A stretch of 64,000 bases of DNA from positions 62,001-126,000 of the forward strand of contig NW_026705225.1 in the NCBI RefSeq assembly GCF_029867415.1. The letters run 5' to 3'. The DNA comes from Vicia villosa. Its lineage: Eukaryota > Streptophyta > Magnoliopsida > Fabales > Fabaceae. Made by a program: the position numbers and the translations under genes. The notes below the pieces were generated by a model. It was given only the letters and a program-made list of their open reading frames with translations, searched no databases and was not told where the DNA came from. Each line of letters opens with the position of its first letter. Position 1 is the first letter of the stretch. Positions 1 through 12,400 of the stretch are shown here, in pieces.

Positions 1-1
1 A

Positions 2-1167
2 TGCATAGACTTTCGTGACCTTAATGCAGCTACTCCTAAAAACGAGTATCCCATGCCTATAGCAGAAATGCTAGTAGACTCAGCCGCAGGTTTTGAGTAT
101 TTGAGCATGTTGGATGGATATTCGGGATACAATCAAATTTTTATAGCAGAAGATGATGTATCCAAGACAGCATTTCGTTGCCCAGGGGCAATAGGCACTT
201 ACGAATGGGTTGTGATGCCTTTTGGTTTGAAAAACGCTGGGGCAACTTATCAAAGAGCAATGAATTCTATATTTCATGACTTTATAGAAACATTCATGCA
301 AGTGTATATAGATGACATTGTGGTAAAATCTACCTCGGGTATGAGTCATCTCGATCATCTGAGCCAATCATTCGAAAGAATGAGGAAATATGGCTTGAAG
401 ATGAATCCCCTTAAATGTGCTTTCTTTGTGCAGGCAGGTGATTTCTTGGGATTCGTAGTCCACAAAAAAGGCATAGAAATTAACCAGAACAAGACGAAAG
501 CCATTAGGGAAACCAAATCCCCATCCACGAAGAAAGAACTACAATCATTATTGGGCAAAATAAATTTCTTAAGGAGATTTATCTCTAACTTGAGTGGACG
601 CACGCAAGCTTTCTCACCTCTACTTCGGCTTAAACAAGGAAAATTCGAATGGCGTGCTGAACATCAAGAAGCTTTCGATCAGATAAAGCAATACTTGACT
701 TGTCCACCAATTCTATCTCCCCCAAATGGGAAGAAGCACATGCGCCTAAACATTTCAGCATCAGATAAAACAATAGGCAGCATGCTTGCCCAGGAGGATG
801 AGAATGGCATCGAGAGAGCCATTTATTACTTAAGTAGAGTACTCAATGATGCAGAGACTAGATATACTGATATAGAAAAACTCTGCCTTTGTTTGTATTT
901 CTCCTGTATCAAACTTAAGTATTATATAAAGCCAATTGATGTTTACGTTTCATCTCATTGTGATGTTATTAAACATATGTTATCAAAGCCAATACTACAT
1001 AGTCAAATTGGCAAATGGGCTTTGGCCCTTACTGAATATTCATTAATATTTCAGCCTCTCAAGGCAATGAAAGGTCAGATTGTGTCAGACTTCATTGTCG
1101 ACCATGCAGTGGTTGAGGGTCATCAGCATTATGTGGACTTAGAACCTTGGAAGTTATACTTCGATGG
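2..1167 (+). CDS. Ty3-gypsy pol, RT and RNase H part (partial, interrupted)
   Basis: The frame is open from the window edge (base 2) to the insertion at 1167 and encodes the central polyprotein of element A. The reverse transcriptase shows the first catalytic Asp in LDGYSGYNQI (near base 113), the MPFGLKNAGATYQRAMN block, and the catalytic YIDD box at 305-316. The connection domain follows, then a degenerate classical RNase H (ISASDKTIGSML; YYLSRVLNDAETRYTDIEK, roughly 745-900). The last codons, LYFDG, begin the second, archaeal-type RNase H and continue at 12766 beyond the insert. The in-frame extension to 1249 is LTR sequence and not part of the protein. Role: copying element RNA into DNA. 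No stop is seen, so this element may have been intact when it was interrupted. Confidence 0.9.
1163..1167. repeat. Target site duplication GATGG, left copy
   Basis: Five bases directly before the 5' LTR of the inserted element. The same five bases follow the 3' LTR at 12766-12770. Joining the flanks at one copy restores the pol reading frame. Confidence 0.95.
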
Positions 1168-1740
1168 TGTCATACCCCAAAATTTGCCCATACAATTTTT
1201 CCCATTTCAATTCAAATCAAGATGCAAAGCTCCAAGACATCCCTCCTAAACAAAGGCTCAAGAAACTAGGGTGTTGTTGCTCTGAAAAAATCATTTCATA
1301 TGGTCTATGATATCCCACACTACTCCCATACAACAAAATCGGGCGAATTACGAGTGGCACAAGTTGACTGATCTTGAGAAAATTCATAAGGACCAAATTA
1401 AGCAAACTTAAAAATTTGAGCTATTGGGCCTGGTTAATGTCCAAATATGTATATGACCTCATATGGGCCCTCTAAATTCATTCATGCTTCATAATAATTT
1501 TTCTTCTTATTTATTAATTTATTTTTTTATTTATTCAAAGATAAATTAAGTAAATTATGAGATAAATTATTTAAAGCGTATGGGCTTGAATTTAGGTGAC
1601 TTTTGGTGTCCAAAAGGACTGCAAACCGTGTAGAGTTTATTTTCCAATCAAAATCCAAGTCAAGAATAGCAAGTTTGAAGATTGGTTCCAAATCAAATCT
1701 TCATGAGATTTGAACTTTAATTCTTGACCTAAAACTGATG

Positions 1741-1756
1741 CTCTATATATATACAC
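1741..1756 (+). promoter_or_regulatory. Probable LTR TATA box
   Basis: The run ctctatatatatacac lies about 570 bp into the 5' LTR and again at 10053-10068 in the 3' LTR. It is the best TATA candidate for retrotransposon transcription. The long remainder of the LTR would be R/U5 plus leader. No transcript evidence is available. Confidence 0.45.
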
Positions 1757-2432
1757 ACTAATGCTGAAGCCTGGGGGGGAATTTTCATAAGGATTGACGC
1801 CACCAAGAGCTGAGGCGAAGTTGAAGAAACTAAAGAGAAAAACAAATTCGGACGCAAGGCCATGATGCGATTTAAGGCAAATAAGAGACCTTAATCGATT
1901 CCTGGGAATACTCTGAAGCTATTGCAATCACCATCGTCAATCTGAACATCAAGAATCGCGGCACATACGCTAACGGTTTGCCCAACTTTTCTCTATTTTG
2001 AATACCTTCATACACGAATCATAAACCAATTTTGGTTATACCTTTGCATTTATATCGATGTTTATGAGCTTTCTGCACTTTTAATTGCATTTTGGTTGCT
2101 GTTTGAAGAATCTGCCATTGCTAGGGTTCGTGTGTTCCAAAAGAGGGGTTCTGAGTCAGAATCGATTTTAGATCCAATTAACGGGTTCTTTAGACTCGTG
2201 ATGCTTTTTTGAATTGAATTGGATTACTTGTGTGCTTCGATTCACGTTTATTTGCAGGATTTAGGGATGAAGAGCTCTGGCCACGCGTGAAAACCGTGGC
2301 CGAAAGCGTTGCCTATTCTTCATAATATCCACGAAGAAGATGAAGCCAAGGCGCGCCAATTCTGGTTTTTTTTTGAATTTGGCTGTTTACTTATATTATA
2401 ACCATTGATTGATTTCCTTAACAGCATGAACA

Positions 2433-2502
2433 GATGGAGCAATTGGCAAAGGGCGCTATTGGTGAGGGATAAAACCAGGGTTCGAACCCCACTGAGGCCA
2501 AC
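2433..2502 (+). other. tRNA-like segment with a perfect pol III box B inside the LTR
   Basis: The stretch holds a block reading ccagGGTTCGAACCCcact, which matches the RNA polymerase III box B consensus (core 2479-2489). A weak box-A-like stretch (gcaattggcaaagggcg) lies about 35 bp before it. An identical copy is in the 3' LTR (box B at 10791-10801). It may be a fossil tRNA or SINE fragment, or a functional internal signal. Confidence 0.45.
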
Positions 2503-4457
2503 CCTTATTTTTAACCAAAATCATATTATGGTTTGCTAGTTGATCCGGTACACCCTTCTCGCGCGTGACCATGATGAGCCCTCAAGCAACAGCCATCAGA
2601 TCTATCTCAATTCCGATCCAACGCCTAACAAGACACTGGTCCACCATGCATTCCTAGGCTGCATACACACTAGATTTCCAGCTAAGATTTCTTTTCTTCT
2701 TTTTGTTTTATTACCTTTATTTACTCATTTTTATTTTGTTTATTTAATTTAATAATAATTCCTTTTATTTTTTCCTCTTTCTTATATATAAACTCATAGT
2801 AATTTCTTTTTTTTTACAATCATTTTATTTTTAACATCTATTTTATAATTAAATGATTAATTTGATTTAATTATAAATAATAAATCTTATGTGATTAAAT
2901 TAATTTAATTGTTTAAATATTTAATTAGATTAATATTTGTATTAGGTGATCAGATTACCTATTAATTCAGACGATTAAGATTTAATCGAAAAAACTATTT
3001 TTGCCGATTTATTAATTAGGTTGAAAACCAATAATTAATCAGATTAAAGTTATTTATTCTATTAACCTTGGTTAATTCGTACCCTAATCAGGGTTTACGA
3101 AGATCATTCCTACACTGAACAATATTTCTTGTTTCTATGTTTTTTTAGGGCTAGCAACATGATTTCTTCCGACTGCGCACCATGCCCATCAAAAAAGCTA
3201 AGTTCCTAAAACTTTTCTTTTCTTTTATTTTTATTATTTACTTTTGTTTAAATATTATTGGTATTATTTTTGCCTTGAATAGTCAATACACTCACCACTG
3301 CTTTCTTTTTTCTTTGTCAATTCTCCGATGGTCAGGGTCAATGTTTCGTGCTTCAAGGCAGATCTCTGCCCCATCAACCTTCATCACTCAAAGCTAAAGG
3401 TTCGTCAAGTCGCCAAAGCTACGAATGTCGGTAATCCTAAAACCCTAAATATTTTCTTTGTTCATTATTACTTATGTCAAACCCTATCAAGGGATCCGCT
3501 GGTTTCATTGTCCCCTTCCCCTATTATTATGTAACTGTTTATTGGTTGTATTGATTGGCCTTGAAGGCACTTAAACTGTTATATTATTTTTACTGCGTGG
3601 TTAGTAATCTTAGGGAGTGCAAGCTTTGAATCAACATAGATCACTAATTATAAGATAAATATCTGAATATAATCACGTGATTGTTGCACACACGCACGCT
3701 TTTGGGTAACCTCTCTGTTGCCTTGTTGCCTGTTGCCTGTTGCCTTTGTGTTTTTGCAGAATAAGCTATGTCCCTCGAATTTGAGGATACCTCAGCCATG
3801 CTGCCTCGATAGTTAAAGGTCATACGACCCTAAATGATGCTGCCTTCGATACACAATATGACCTCGACCCTCGGAATTTGCCTACGGAAAAAGGCTGAGG
3901 TATCTTCTGGTTGCCTAACGAAAAATGGCTTATTCTGATCCTTGCCTTAGACTACCTGCCCTTCTATGGCATGGGACAGTCTTATGGCAAAGGATGCTTC
4001 GACGACCCTTCAACCTCCAAACGAAAGGCTCCCTGCCCTCTTATGGCAAGGATTGACCCTTTCATTCTGAAAGGCTAAAAAGAGACCTATCATCTGAGTT
4101 TAAGGTAATTGCCCCTAATTGCCTTGCAATGCTCATCTTTAATATTCTTTCTCACAATTCTTCGAAAACTGGCTACGCTCATTTACGAGCTAAAGTCCAC
4201 TTTTTCTTTCATCTACATTTTCTAAACAAACGAGCAAGCAAAGCAATTAAGAGCCCATGGAAAACCATGGATGCAAAGGGTGCCTTACACCTTCCCTTTG
4301 CATAAATTACCCCCCGAACTCAGATTTCTTTAAAAGGTTTTTTTTTCTGTTTCTTTTAGCCTTTCTGATTTAGTTTGGATAAAATAAAAGTCGGTGGCGA
4401 CTCTTGCTTACCGCGACATTTCGATTATAAAAAAGTCAGTTCACCGTATTACAGAAC

Positions 4458-4475
4458 TGGCGACTCTGCTGGGGA
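4458..4475 (+). other. Primer binding site, tRNA-Arg type
   Basis: TGGCGACTCTGCTGGGGA begins four bases after the 5' LTR end. Its complement ends in CGCCA, as expected for the 3' end of a tRNA. Ogre elements of legumes are known to use tRNA-Arg with this kind of site. Confidence 0.85.
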
Positions 4476-5272
4476 AATTCGATTAAAAGAGGGGTTACCT
4501 TAAAAGTTTAGGATTCGCTTAATTGTTTTCTATTGTCTGCTTTGCTTGCTTTATTTTTCAGGGACGTTTTGGGAAAATTGAAGGACGAATCCTATTCCCG
4601 GATTCAAGAACACTTAAGATTAGGAGTGGCATAGTCATGGCGACCTCTTTCACATATGTGGAAGATGAGTCAATATGAAGTTCACGCTTGAGTTAGGACT
4701 CCATAGCATATGCACACCTTTCTCAAATGAGGGGGGTCTATGTATGTGTCTGTGGGTGCGCCGGAGCTCAAGGACCTTTAGTTACCCTTAACCCATCCTG
4801 GCCTTTAGGAACGTAGTGGGGGGACTACTCTTGACAAATGTTAAGAACTAGTCGCTACCCGATGCTACAATTCAGATAGGTCCTTTCTCAAAGTATCATT
4901 GCATGATGCAAATGTATCATGTCCGAGGGTGCTTTAGAAGGGCTGACAATTCTGGATAACTTTTAGAACCTGTTGCAGAAATTTCCTTATCCATAGAAAT
5001 GCCCTTGGGAAGGACACCTGATCAGACTCCATGCAAGCCTTAAGCCAAAAATTGTGTGACTTGTGTGACTTACTTGTGTGTGCTACTAACCCTTCTATTT
5101 CATGGCAGGATTGGCTAATAGGACATTTCGTCCTTATTACCTTATGTCTCGCTTAATGCATTACATTCGCATGACATCATGACATCATAACATCACATGT
5201 TAACTAACCCTTTCAAGGATCTTAGGAATTTAAGGCGCACAAATTCAGATGCCCTTATCAAGGACTAATTTT

Positions 5273-5465
5273 TCATCAGGGGGCAAGAGGATTTATTTTC
5301 CTCTGGCCACATGTCTTCCAATTCAGAGATTCTACACCTATCAAGGGGCAAGAGGATTTATTTTCCTCTGGCCGTATGCCTTCTAGTTCAGAGACATCAT
5401 ACCTATCAAGGGGCAAGAGGATTTATTTTCCTCTAGCCATGTGCCTTCCAATTCAGAGGTATCCC
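5273..5465 (+). repeat. Three tandem copies of a ~66-bp unit
   Basis: Each unit starts ggggcaagaggatttatttt and continues to a gccttccaattcagag-type end. The core AGAGGAtttatttTCCTCT is an inverted repeat, so each unit can form a small hairpin. Confidence 0.85.
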
Positions 5466-5921
5466 GAATCAGAGGCTATGACCCACTGGATATGGTGAGC
5501 TTGATTCCCATAGAAGAACACCCAAGAATCAGAATTTTTCAAACAAAGATGCTACCAAATCATTTCTAATGTTTCTAACTAAATTCCGTAGAGATCCTTG
5601 AAAACATTACATTTGCATTCATCACATTGCATAACAGGTTTCCGCAATAAGTTTCCCATTCTCTCTCGCTGTTTATTTCAGCACAACTGAAATCTCGAGC
5701 AATTATTCAAAAAATCTTCAGGCTCGGAATACCCGATCCCAGACTTTGATTCTGAACTCACCCAAGGGGCAAGAAGAATTGAAGGCACTCCTATTCTTGG
5801 GGTACAATTACAATGCGAGATGCGCTTATTATTCGAACAATCCTGGTTATGATGTAAAGGATGGTAGACCATTGAAGCGTGCGATTAAAGATTTAATCAT
5901 GACACTCAAATCAGAAAAGAC

Positions 5922-6280
5922 CACGATAATGGAATCACGACAACTGAGTCACGACAACAAAGTCACGACAACTGAGTCACGATAATGGAATCACGACAAC
6001 AAAGTCACGACAACTGAGTCACGATAATGGAATCACGACAACTGAGTCACGATAATGGAATCACGACAACTTATTCACGATAATGGAATCACGACAACAA
6101 AGTCACGACAACTGAGTCACGACAACAAAGTCACGACAACTGAGTCACGATAATGGAATCACGACAACTGAGTCATGATAATGGAATCACGACAACAAAG
6201 TCACGACAACTGAGTCACGATGATGGAATCACGACAACAAAGTCACGACAACTGAATCACGACAACTGAGTCACAACAGT
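5922..6280 (+). repeat. Minisatellite of a 14-bp unit (about 25 copies)
   Basis: Three interleaved unit variants of the form TCACGAYAAYNNAR (tcacgataatggaa, tcacgacaactgag, tcacgacaacaaag) alternate without spacing. A 14-bp unit shifts frame every copy, which argues against coding. Confidence 0.93.
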
Positions 6281-8684
6281 CAATTCACTCATATGATCCA
6301 GAGGCTCAGGATAATCGAGCCAATGAATTCTAACACCACCCTTCTGACACCCCTGTGGTGATCACCGCTCCTATGCCTAGTCATGACAAGATTTATGGAC
6401 GTCTCGACGGACAAACTTTTGGATCATTAGATCTACTTTCATTTGCAAGTTCTTTCCTGTTTATGTAAACATTCGACTTATGATAGAAATTATCTGTTTT
6501 AATAATTATCATCAGTGCATTGCATATGTTTGTCCTGAATACATTATGTCGTTATCACTCATTTTAAATTACATACTTTGCATATGTCTTGTGTTTATTC
6601 AACTCCTGCTAAGCTGTAAGCCTTTTGAGGGAGGATGACGAAAACGATACCGCAACCCCATACAATATGCTTTTGAACGGACTATACTGACGATGTACAG
6701 GCATTGTTTCAATTCCTAAACAGTGGAGATATAAGGATGATAATCCCTCGTCAACCCCTTTGAGCCTAAGGAGTAGAAGTTTCTTTTTGTACGAAAAAAC
6801 CGCATTTTTAACCTGGGGCAGGGTAGTTCTCAGTTAATTTGGCTGTGCATTCTATTTTAAGAGAATCATTCAGTACACCTTTCAACAAAGGTTTCAATCA
6901 CAAGCGTTCAACCGCACACATCAAAGAAGTGTTGGAAATGTCAAGACAATGACGGTTCATCAATCATCAAACAAGGCAGTCAATATCTTTCAAAAAGAAA
7001 AAAAATGAAAAAACATAAATACAAAGAAAAGCCTGCTAAGTCAAAAATCAAAAAGAAAACTTAGGCAAAAATCAAGGCATCCCGCTGAATGTAAACTCCA
7101 AAATAGACAGTTCAGGCAAAAGTTAGGGATATCAAAAAGACAAAAAAGAGAAGTCAATAAATTCCTGAACAACACAATGTTGTGACCACCAAAAGGAAGA
7201 AGTGACTGCCACCTCAAAAGTTCTTTTTGCTTGTGAATCGTCATCATTATCAAAGGTGCAAATCCAAAAGTCTCTTGGAACCTGAATGCATAAGTTGAAT
7301 TAACTGAGCTTAGGATTGAAGAACATCACGAAGAAGGGGATGGGTATAAATAAATTTTGAGCCATTATCCTTTGTTTCTTAAACCGTGAACCAAGCCACG
7401 TTACAACCCTCGAAAGTCCTAACTGAAGCATGGTTAGTTCGAAAGCATACTGCCGCCAAAAAGGTATCCTGACTCCTTAAGGTTTACCAAAAATGCTGAG
7501 TTGATATTTCATTTTCTACAAACGTCACGCTGTTACAAATATCATGTTTTTACAAATATCGCACTTTTACACCTCCTGTGTAATGTTTTTCAAAAAACTC
7601 AAGACAGACATATGCACTGCATCTCATGAATTCATTATTAAACATATTCTGCTACATAATTTCAAATGTTAGCATCAGAAAGAACTTGCACAGGTTATAA
7701 CTAATGACTAACAGTTATCCCGACAGACAAGATCACTCTAGAAGCAATGTCTCCTGCGTATACAAGGGGCATGACACGTTTTGCTCAATCAATCTGGGGC
7801 AATCCAGTCAAGATTCCAAGAATCTCTCAAATGCCATACAGTCAAAGGCATACATCTCAAGTGGGTTTCAAAATATTTCCCGATCAATCTGGGGAAATCA
7901 AGTCAAGATTCCGAGAATCTCTCAAAGATGCCAAAAAACAATCAGGGGCATGCATCCAAGTAAATCTTAATCTATTTCCAATCAACATGGGACATTGTCC
8001 TGGACCTGTGATTGCTAGGGGCATGTCGCCCATAATTCATATCTCATAAAGTCCTCGCGAGGCGAATATTTCCAAAGTCCCTACTAGCAGGGGCAAATCT
8101 AGGCAAGTCCAGTTTGACATCTTGATCAATACTTAGTGGTGTGTCCTAATCAAATCCAGGAATGGTAGTTACTATAATACTGGGGGCAACTTTCACCCAT
8201 GTCTCCCCACAGACCCGGGTTCACGAGATCATATCCCCACAGAGTAATCATTAAGAAGATATCTTCAAACGCTCTCGACAAATATATGGTTCCCCAACAA
8301 AGTTTACATGTTCAACACTGCTGGTTCTCCAACACTTTGCTCTTCTCCAACATGGGCTACTAATACTCTTATCCCCAATCAAGGTCCATCTAGTTACTAA
8401 TCATCCCCAAGCAAGAATCATAAATTCCCAGCTGAGCATCTTCAAATAAGATCAGACATCAAAATCACGAAGACATAGAGATTTATTTTCTCAATCAAGA
8501 CAACATAAATCACAAACATATTCATACATTGCATACATTACCTCATAATGAATTCATCCATAACATACAAAGTTTCTCTTTTATTCTGAGGGACTCATTA
8601 CATAATACATGCATCATGACATTGCATAACTATACCTATTGCAGGATACAAGCACAGACAAATGAACGAAATCTCCAACTTTCC

Positions 8685-9290
8685 AAGATCTAATTCAGCT
8701 ACTACGAATAGTACTGACACGGTCAACGCTCGATCTAATTCATTTACCACGAACGGTAATGACACGGTCATTTTCAAAGATCTAATTCAGTTACTACGAA
8801 CGGTACTGACACGGTCAACACTCAGAGATCTAATTCTATCATCACGAACGGTGTAGACACGATCAATGACAAACTAAGTCTAATTCAGCTACTACGAACG
8901 GTACTGACACGACAGAAGATCTAATTCAGATACTACGAACGGTACTGACACGATCAAATTTCAGAGGTCTAAGTCTATCATCACGAACGGTGTGGACACG
9001 ATCACTGACCTTCCCAGTCTAATTCAGTCACTACGAACGGTGCTGACACGACAAGAGAATCTAATTCTATCATCACGAACGATGAAGACACGATTATCTC
9101 CTCAGATCTAATTCTATCATCACGAACGATGAAGACACGATCATCTTTCCAAGATCTAATTTTATCATCACGAACGATGAAGACACGATCATCTTTCCAA
9201 GATCTAATTCAAGTATCACGAACGATACTGACACGATCAATTCCCAAGGATCTAATTCATCTACCACGAACGGTAATGACACGGTCAACG
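8685..9290 (+). repeat. Minisatellite of a ~46-bp unit (about 13 copies)
   Basis: Units begin gatctaattc and contain tatcatcacgaacg followed by a gacacgatca-type tail. Unit length varies from about 40 to 52 bp, and three nearly identical units are near 9100-9215. The position just upstream of the polypurine tract matches the hypervariable 3' untranslated region described for Ogre-type elements, a known source of satellite DNA. Confidence 0.92.
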
Positions 9291-9467
9291 CGCAAACAAC
9301 ATCTTCTCAAAATTCAACTACCAGATGGCATCCACAAGCCCATCTCCGACAAAAGTCCCTACTTCAAATAGGGCAAATTTCTTGGTATTCTTATATTCAA
9401 TCATCTTCCACCTTCAGATACCGACTGGCGCGCAAACCACTCTACATCTTCAGGTCTAAGATAATTG

Positions 9468-9479
9468 AACAGGGGCAGC
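9468..9479 (+). other. Polypurine tract of the LARD element
   Basis: The short purine-rich run aacaggggcagc lies directly before the 3' LTR start at 9480, in the position where plus-strand DNA synthesis is primed. Confidence 0.65.
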
Positions 9480-12400
9480 TGTCATACCCCAAAATTTGCC
9501 CATACAATTTTTCCCATTTCAATTCAAATCAAGATGCAAAGCTCCAAGACATCCCTCCTAAACAAAGGCTCAAGAAACTAGGGTGTTGTTGCTCTGAAAA
9601 AATCATTTCATATGGTCTATGATATCCCACACTACTCCCATACAACAAAATCGGGCGAATTACGAGTGGCACAAGTTGACTGATCTTGAGAAAATTCATA
9701 AGGACCAAATTAAGCAAACTTAAAAATTTGAGCTATTGGGCCTGGTTAATGTCCAAATATGTATATGACCTCATATGGGCCCTCTAAATTCATTCATGCT
9801 TCATAATAATTTTTCTTCTTATTTATTAATTTATTTTTTTATTTATTCAAAGATAAATTAAGTAAATTATGAGATAAATTATTTAAAGCGTATGGGCTTG
9901 AATTTAGGTGACTTTTGGTGTCCAAAAGGACTGCAAACCGTGTAGAGTTTATTTTCCAATCAAAATCCAAGTCAAGAATAGCAAGTTTGAAGATTGGTTC
10001 CAAATCAAATCTTCATGAGATTTGAACTTTAATTCTTGACCTAAAACTGATGCTCTATATATATACACACTAATGCTGAAGCCTGGGGGGGAATTTTCAT
10101 AAGGATTGACGCCACCAAGAGCTGAGGCGAAGTTGAAGAAACTAAAGAGAAAAACAAATTCGGACGCAAGGCCATGATGCGATTTAAGGCAAATAAGAGA
10201 CCTTAATCGATTCCTGGGAATACTCTGAAGCTATTGCAATCACCATCGTCAATCTGAACATCAAGAATCGCGGCACATACGCTAACGGTTTGCCCAACTT
10301 TTCTCTATTTTGAATACCTTCATACACGAATCATAAACCAATTTTGGTTATACCTTTGCATTTATATCGATGTTTATGAGCTTTCTGCACTTTTAATTGC
10401 ATTTTGGTTGCTGTTTGAAGAATCTGCCATTGCTAGGGTTCGTGTGTTCCAAAAGAGGGGTTCTGAGTCAGAATCGATTTTAGATCCAATTAACGGGTTC
10501 TTTAGACTCGTGATGCTTTTTTGAATTGAATTGGATTACTTGTGTGCTTCGATTCACGTTTATTTGCAGGATTTAGGGATGAAGAGCTCTGGCCACGCGT
10601 GAAAACCGTGGCCGAAAGCGTTGCCTATTCTTCATAATATCCACGAAGAAGATGAAGCCAAGGCGCGCCAATTCTGGTTTTTTTTTGAATTTGGCTGTTT
10701 ACTTATATTATAACCATTGATTGATTTCCTTAACAGCATGAACAGATGGAGCAATTGGCAAAGGGCGCTATTGGTGAGGGATAAAACCAGGGTTCGAACC
10801 CCACTGAGGCCAACCCTTATTTTTAACCAAAATCATATTATGGTTTGCTAGTTGATCCGGTACACCCTTCTCGCGCGTGACCATGATGAGCCCTCAAGCA
10901 ACAGCCATCAGATCTATCTCAATTCCGATCCAACGCCTAACAAGACACTGGTCCACCATGCATTCCTAGGCTGCATACACACTAGATTTCCAGCTAAGAT
11001 TTCTTTTCTTCTTTTTGTTTTATTACCTTTATTTACTCATTTTTATTTTGTTTATTTAATTTAATAATAATTCCTTTTATTTTTTCCTCTTTCTTATATA
11101 TAAACTCATAGTAATTTCTTTTTTTTTACAATCATTTTATTTTTAACATCTATTTTATAATTAAATGATTAATTTGATTTAATTATAAATAATAAATCTT
11201 ATGTGATTAAATTAATTTAATTGTTTAAATATTTAATTAGATTAATATTTGTATTAGGTGATCAGATTACCTATTAATTCAGACGATTAAGATTTAATCG
11301 AAAAAACTATTTTTGCCGATTTATTAATTAGGTTGAAAACCAATAATTAATCAGATTAAAGTTATTTATTCTATTAACCTTGGTTAATTCGTACCCTAAT
11401 CAGGGTTTACGAAGATCATTCCTACACTGAACAATATTTCTTGTTTCTATGTTTTTTTAGGGCTAGCAACATGATTTCTTCCGACTGCGCACCATGCCCA
11501 TCAAAAAAGCTAAGTTCCTAAAACTTTTCTTTTCTTTTATTTTTATTATTTACTTTTGTTTAAATATTATTGGTATTATTTTTGCCTTGAATAGTCAATA
11601 CACTCACCACTGCTTTCTTTTTTCTTTGTCAATTCTCCGATGGTCAGGGTCAATGTTTCGTGCTTCAAGGCAGATCTCTGCCCCATCAACCTTCATCACT
11701 CAAAGCTAAAGGTTCGTCAAGTCGCCAAAGCTACGAATGTCGGTAATCCTAAAACCCTAAATATTTTCTTTGTTCATTATTACTTATGTCAAACCCTATC
11801 AAGGGATCCGCTGGTTTCATTGTCCCCTTCCCCTATTATTATGTAACTGTTTATTGGTTGTATTGATTGGCCTTGAAGGCACTTAAACTGTTATATTATT
11901 TTTACTGCGTGGTTAGTAATCTTAGGGAGTGCAAGCTTTGAATCAACATAGATCACTAATTATAAGATAAATATCTGAATATAATCACGTGATTGTTGCA
12001 CACACGCACGCTTTTGGGTAACCTCTCTGTTGCCTTGTTGCCTGTTGCCTGTTGCCTTTGTGTTTTTGCAGAATAAGCTATGTCCCTCGAATTTGAGGAT
12101 ACCTCAGCCATGCTGCCTCGATAGTTAAAGGTCATACGACCCTAAATGATGCTGCCTTCGATACACAATATGACCTCGACCCTCGGAATTTGCCTACGGA
12201 AAAAGGCTGAGGTATCTTCTGGTTGCCTAACGAAAAATGGCTTATTCTGATCCTTGCCTTAGACTACCTGCCCTTCTATGGCATGGGACAGTCTTATGGC
12301 AAAGGATGCTTCGACGACCCTTCAACCTCCAAACGAAAGGCTCCCTGCCCTCTTATGGCAAGGATTGACCCTTTCATTCTGAAAGGCTAAAAAGAGACCT

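Larger units (their letters stand above)
1168..4453 (+). repeat. 5' LTR of the non-autonomous element (3286 bp)
   Basis: Begins TGTCATACCCC and ends CGTATTACA. It contains a TATA-like stretch (ctctatatatatac) near 1741, a tRNA-like box B near 2479, a TG-rich block (repeated gttgcct) near 3717, and a primer-site look-alike near 4395. Short ORFs at 2540 and 3182 are repeated in the 3' LTR and are not genes. Confidence 0.95.
4476..9467 (+). other. Non-coding internal region of the LARD element
   Basis: About 5 kb without a reading frame longer than 100 codons and with no recognisable gag-pol motif. It contains a threefold 66-bp repeat (5273-5465), a 14-bp array (5922-6280), a purine-rich A/G tract (about 6990-7070), a CCACGTTACAACC motif (7397-7421), a twofold repeat near 7785-7935 and a 46-bp array (8685-9290). 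The short ORFs at 5746, 7704, 7747, 8662 and 9129 fall in or beside repeats and look like chance frames. Confidence 0.8.

Noticed and set aside
1168..1249. C-terminal extension of the RT/RNase H frame
   Set aside because: It is chance read-through into the LTR, starting exactly at the insertion point.
2540..3534. Three short frames repeated at 10852-11846
   Set aside because: They are in LTR sequence, short, low-complexity and duplicated only because the LTR is.
5922..6280. Possible CRISPR-like array
   Set aside because: There are no unique spacers. Units are contiguous 14-bp tandem repeats in plant DNA.
8662..9371. Serine/threonine-rich frames on both strands
   Set aside because: They are translations of the 46-bp minisatellite.
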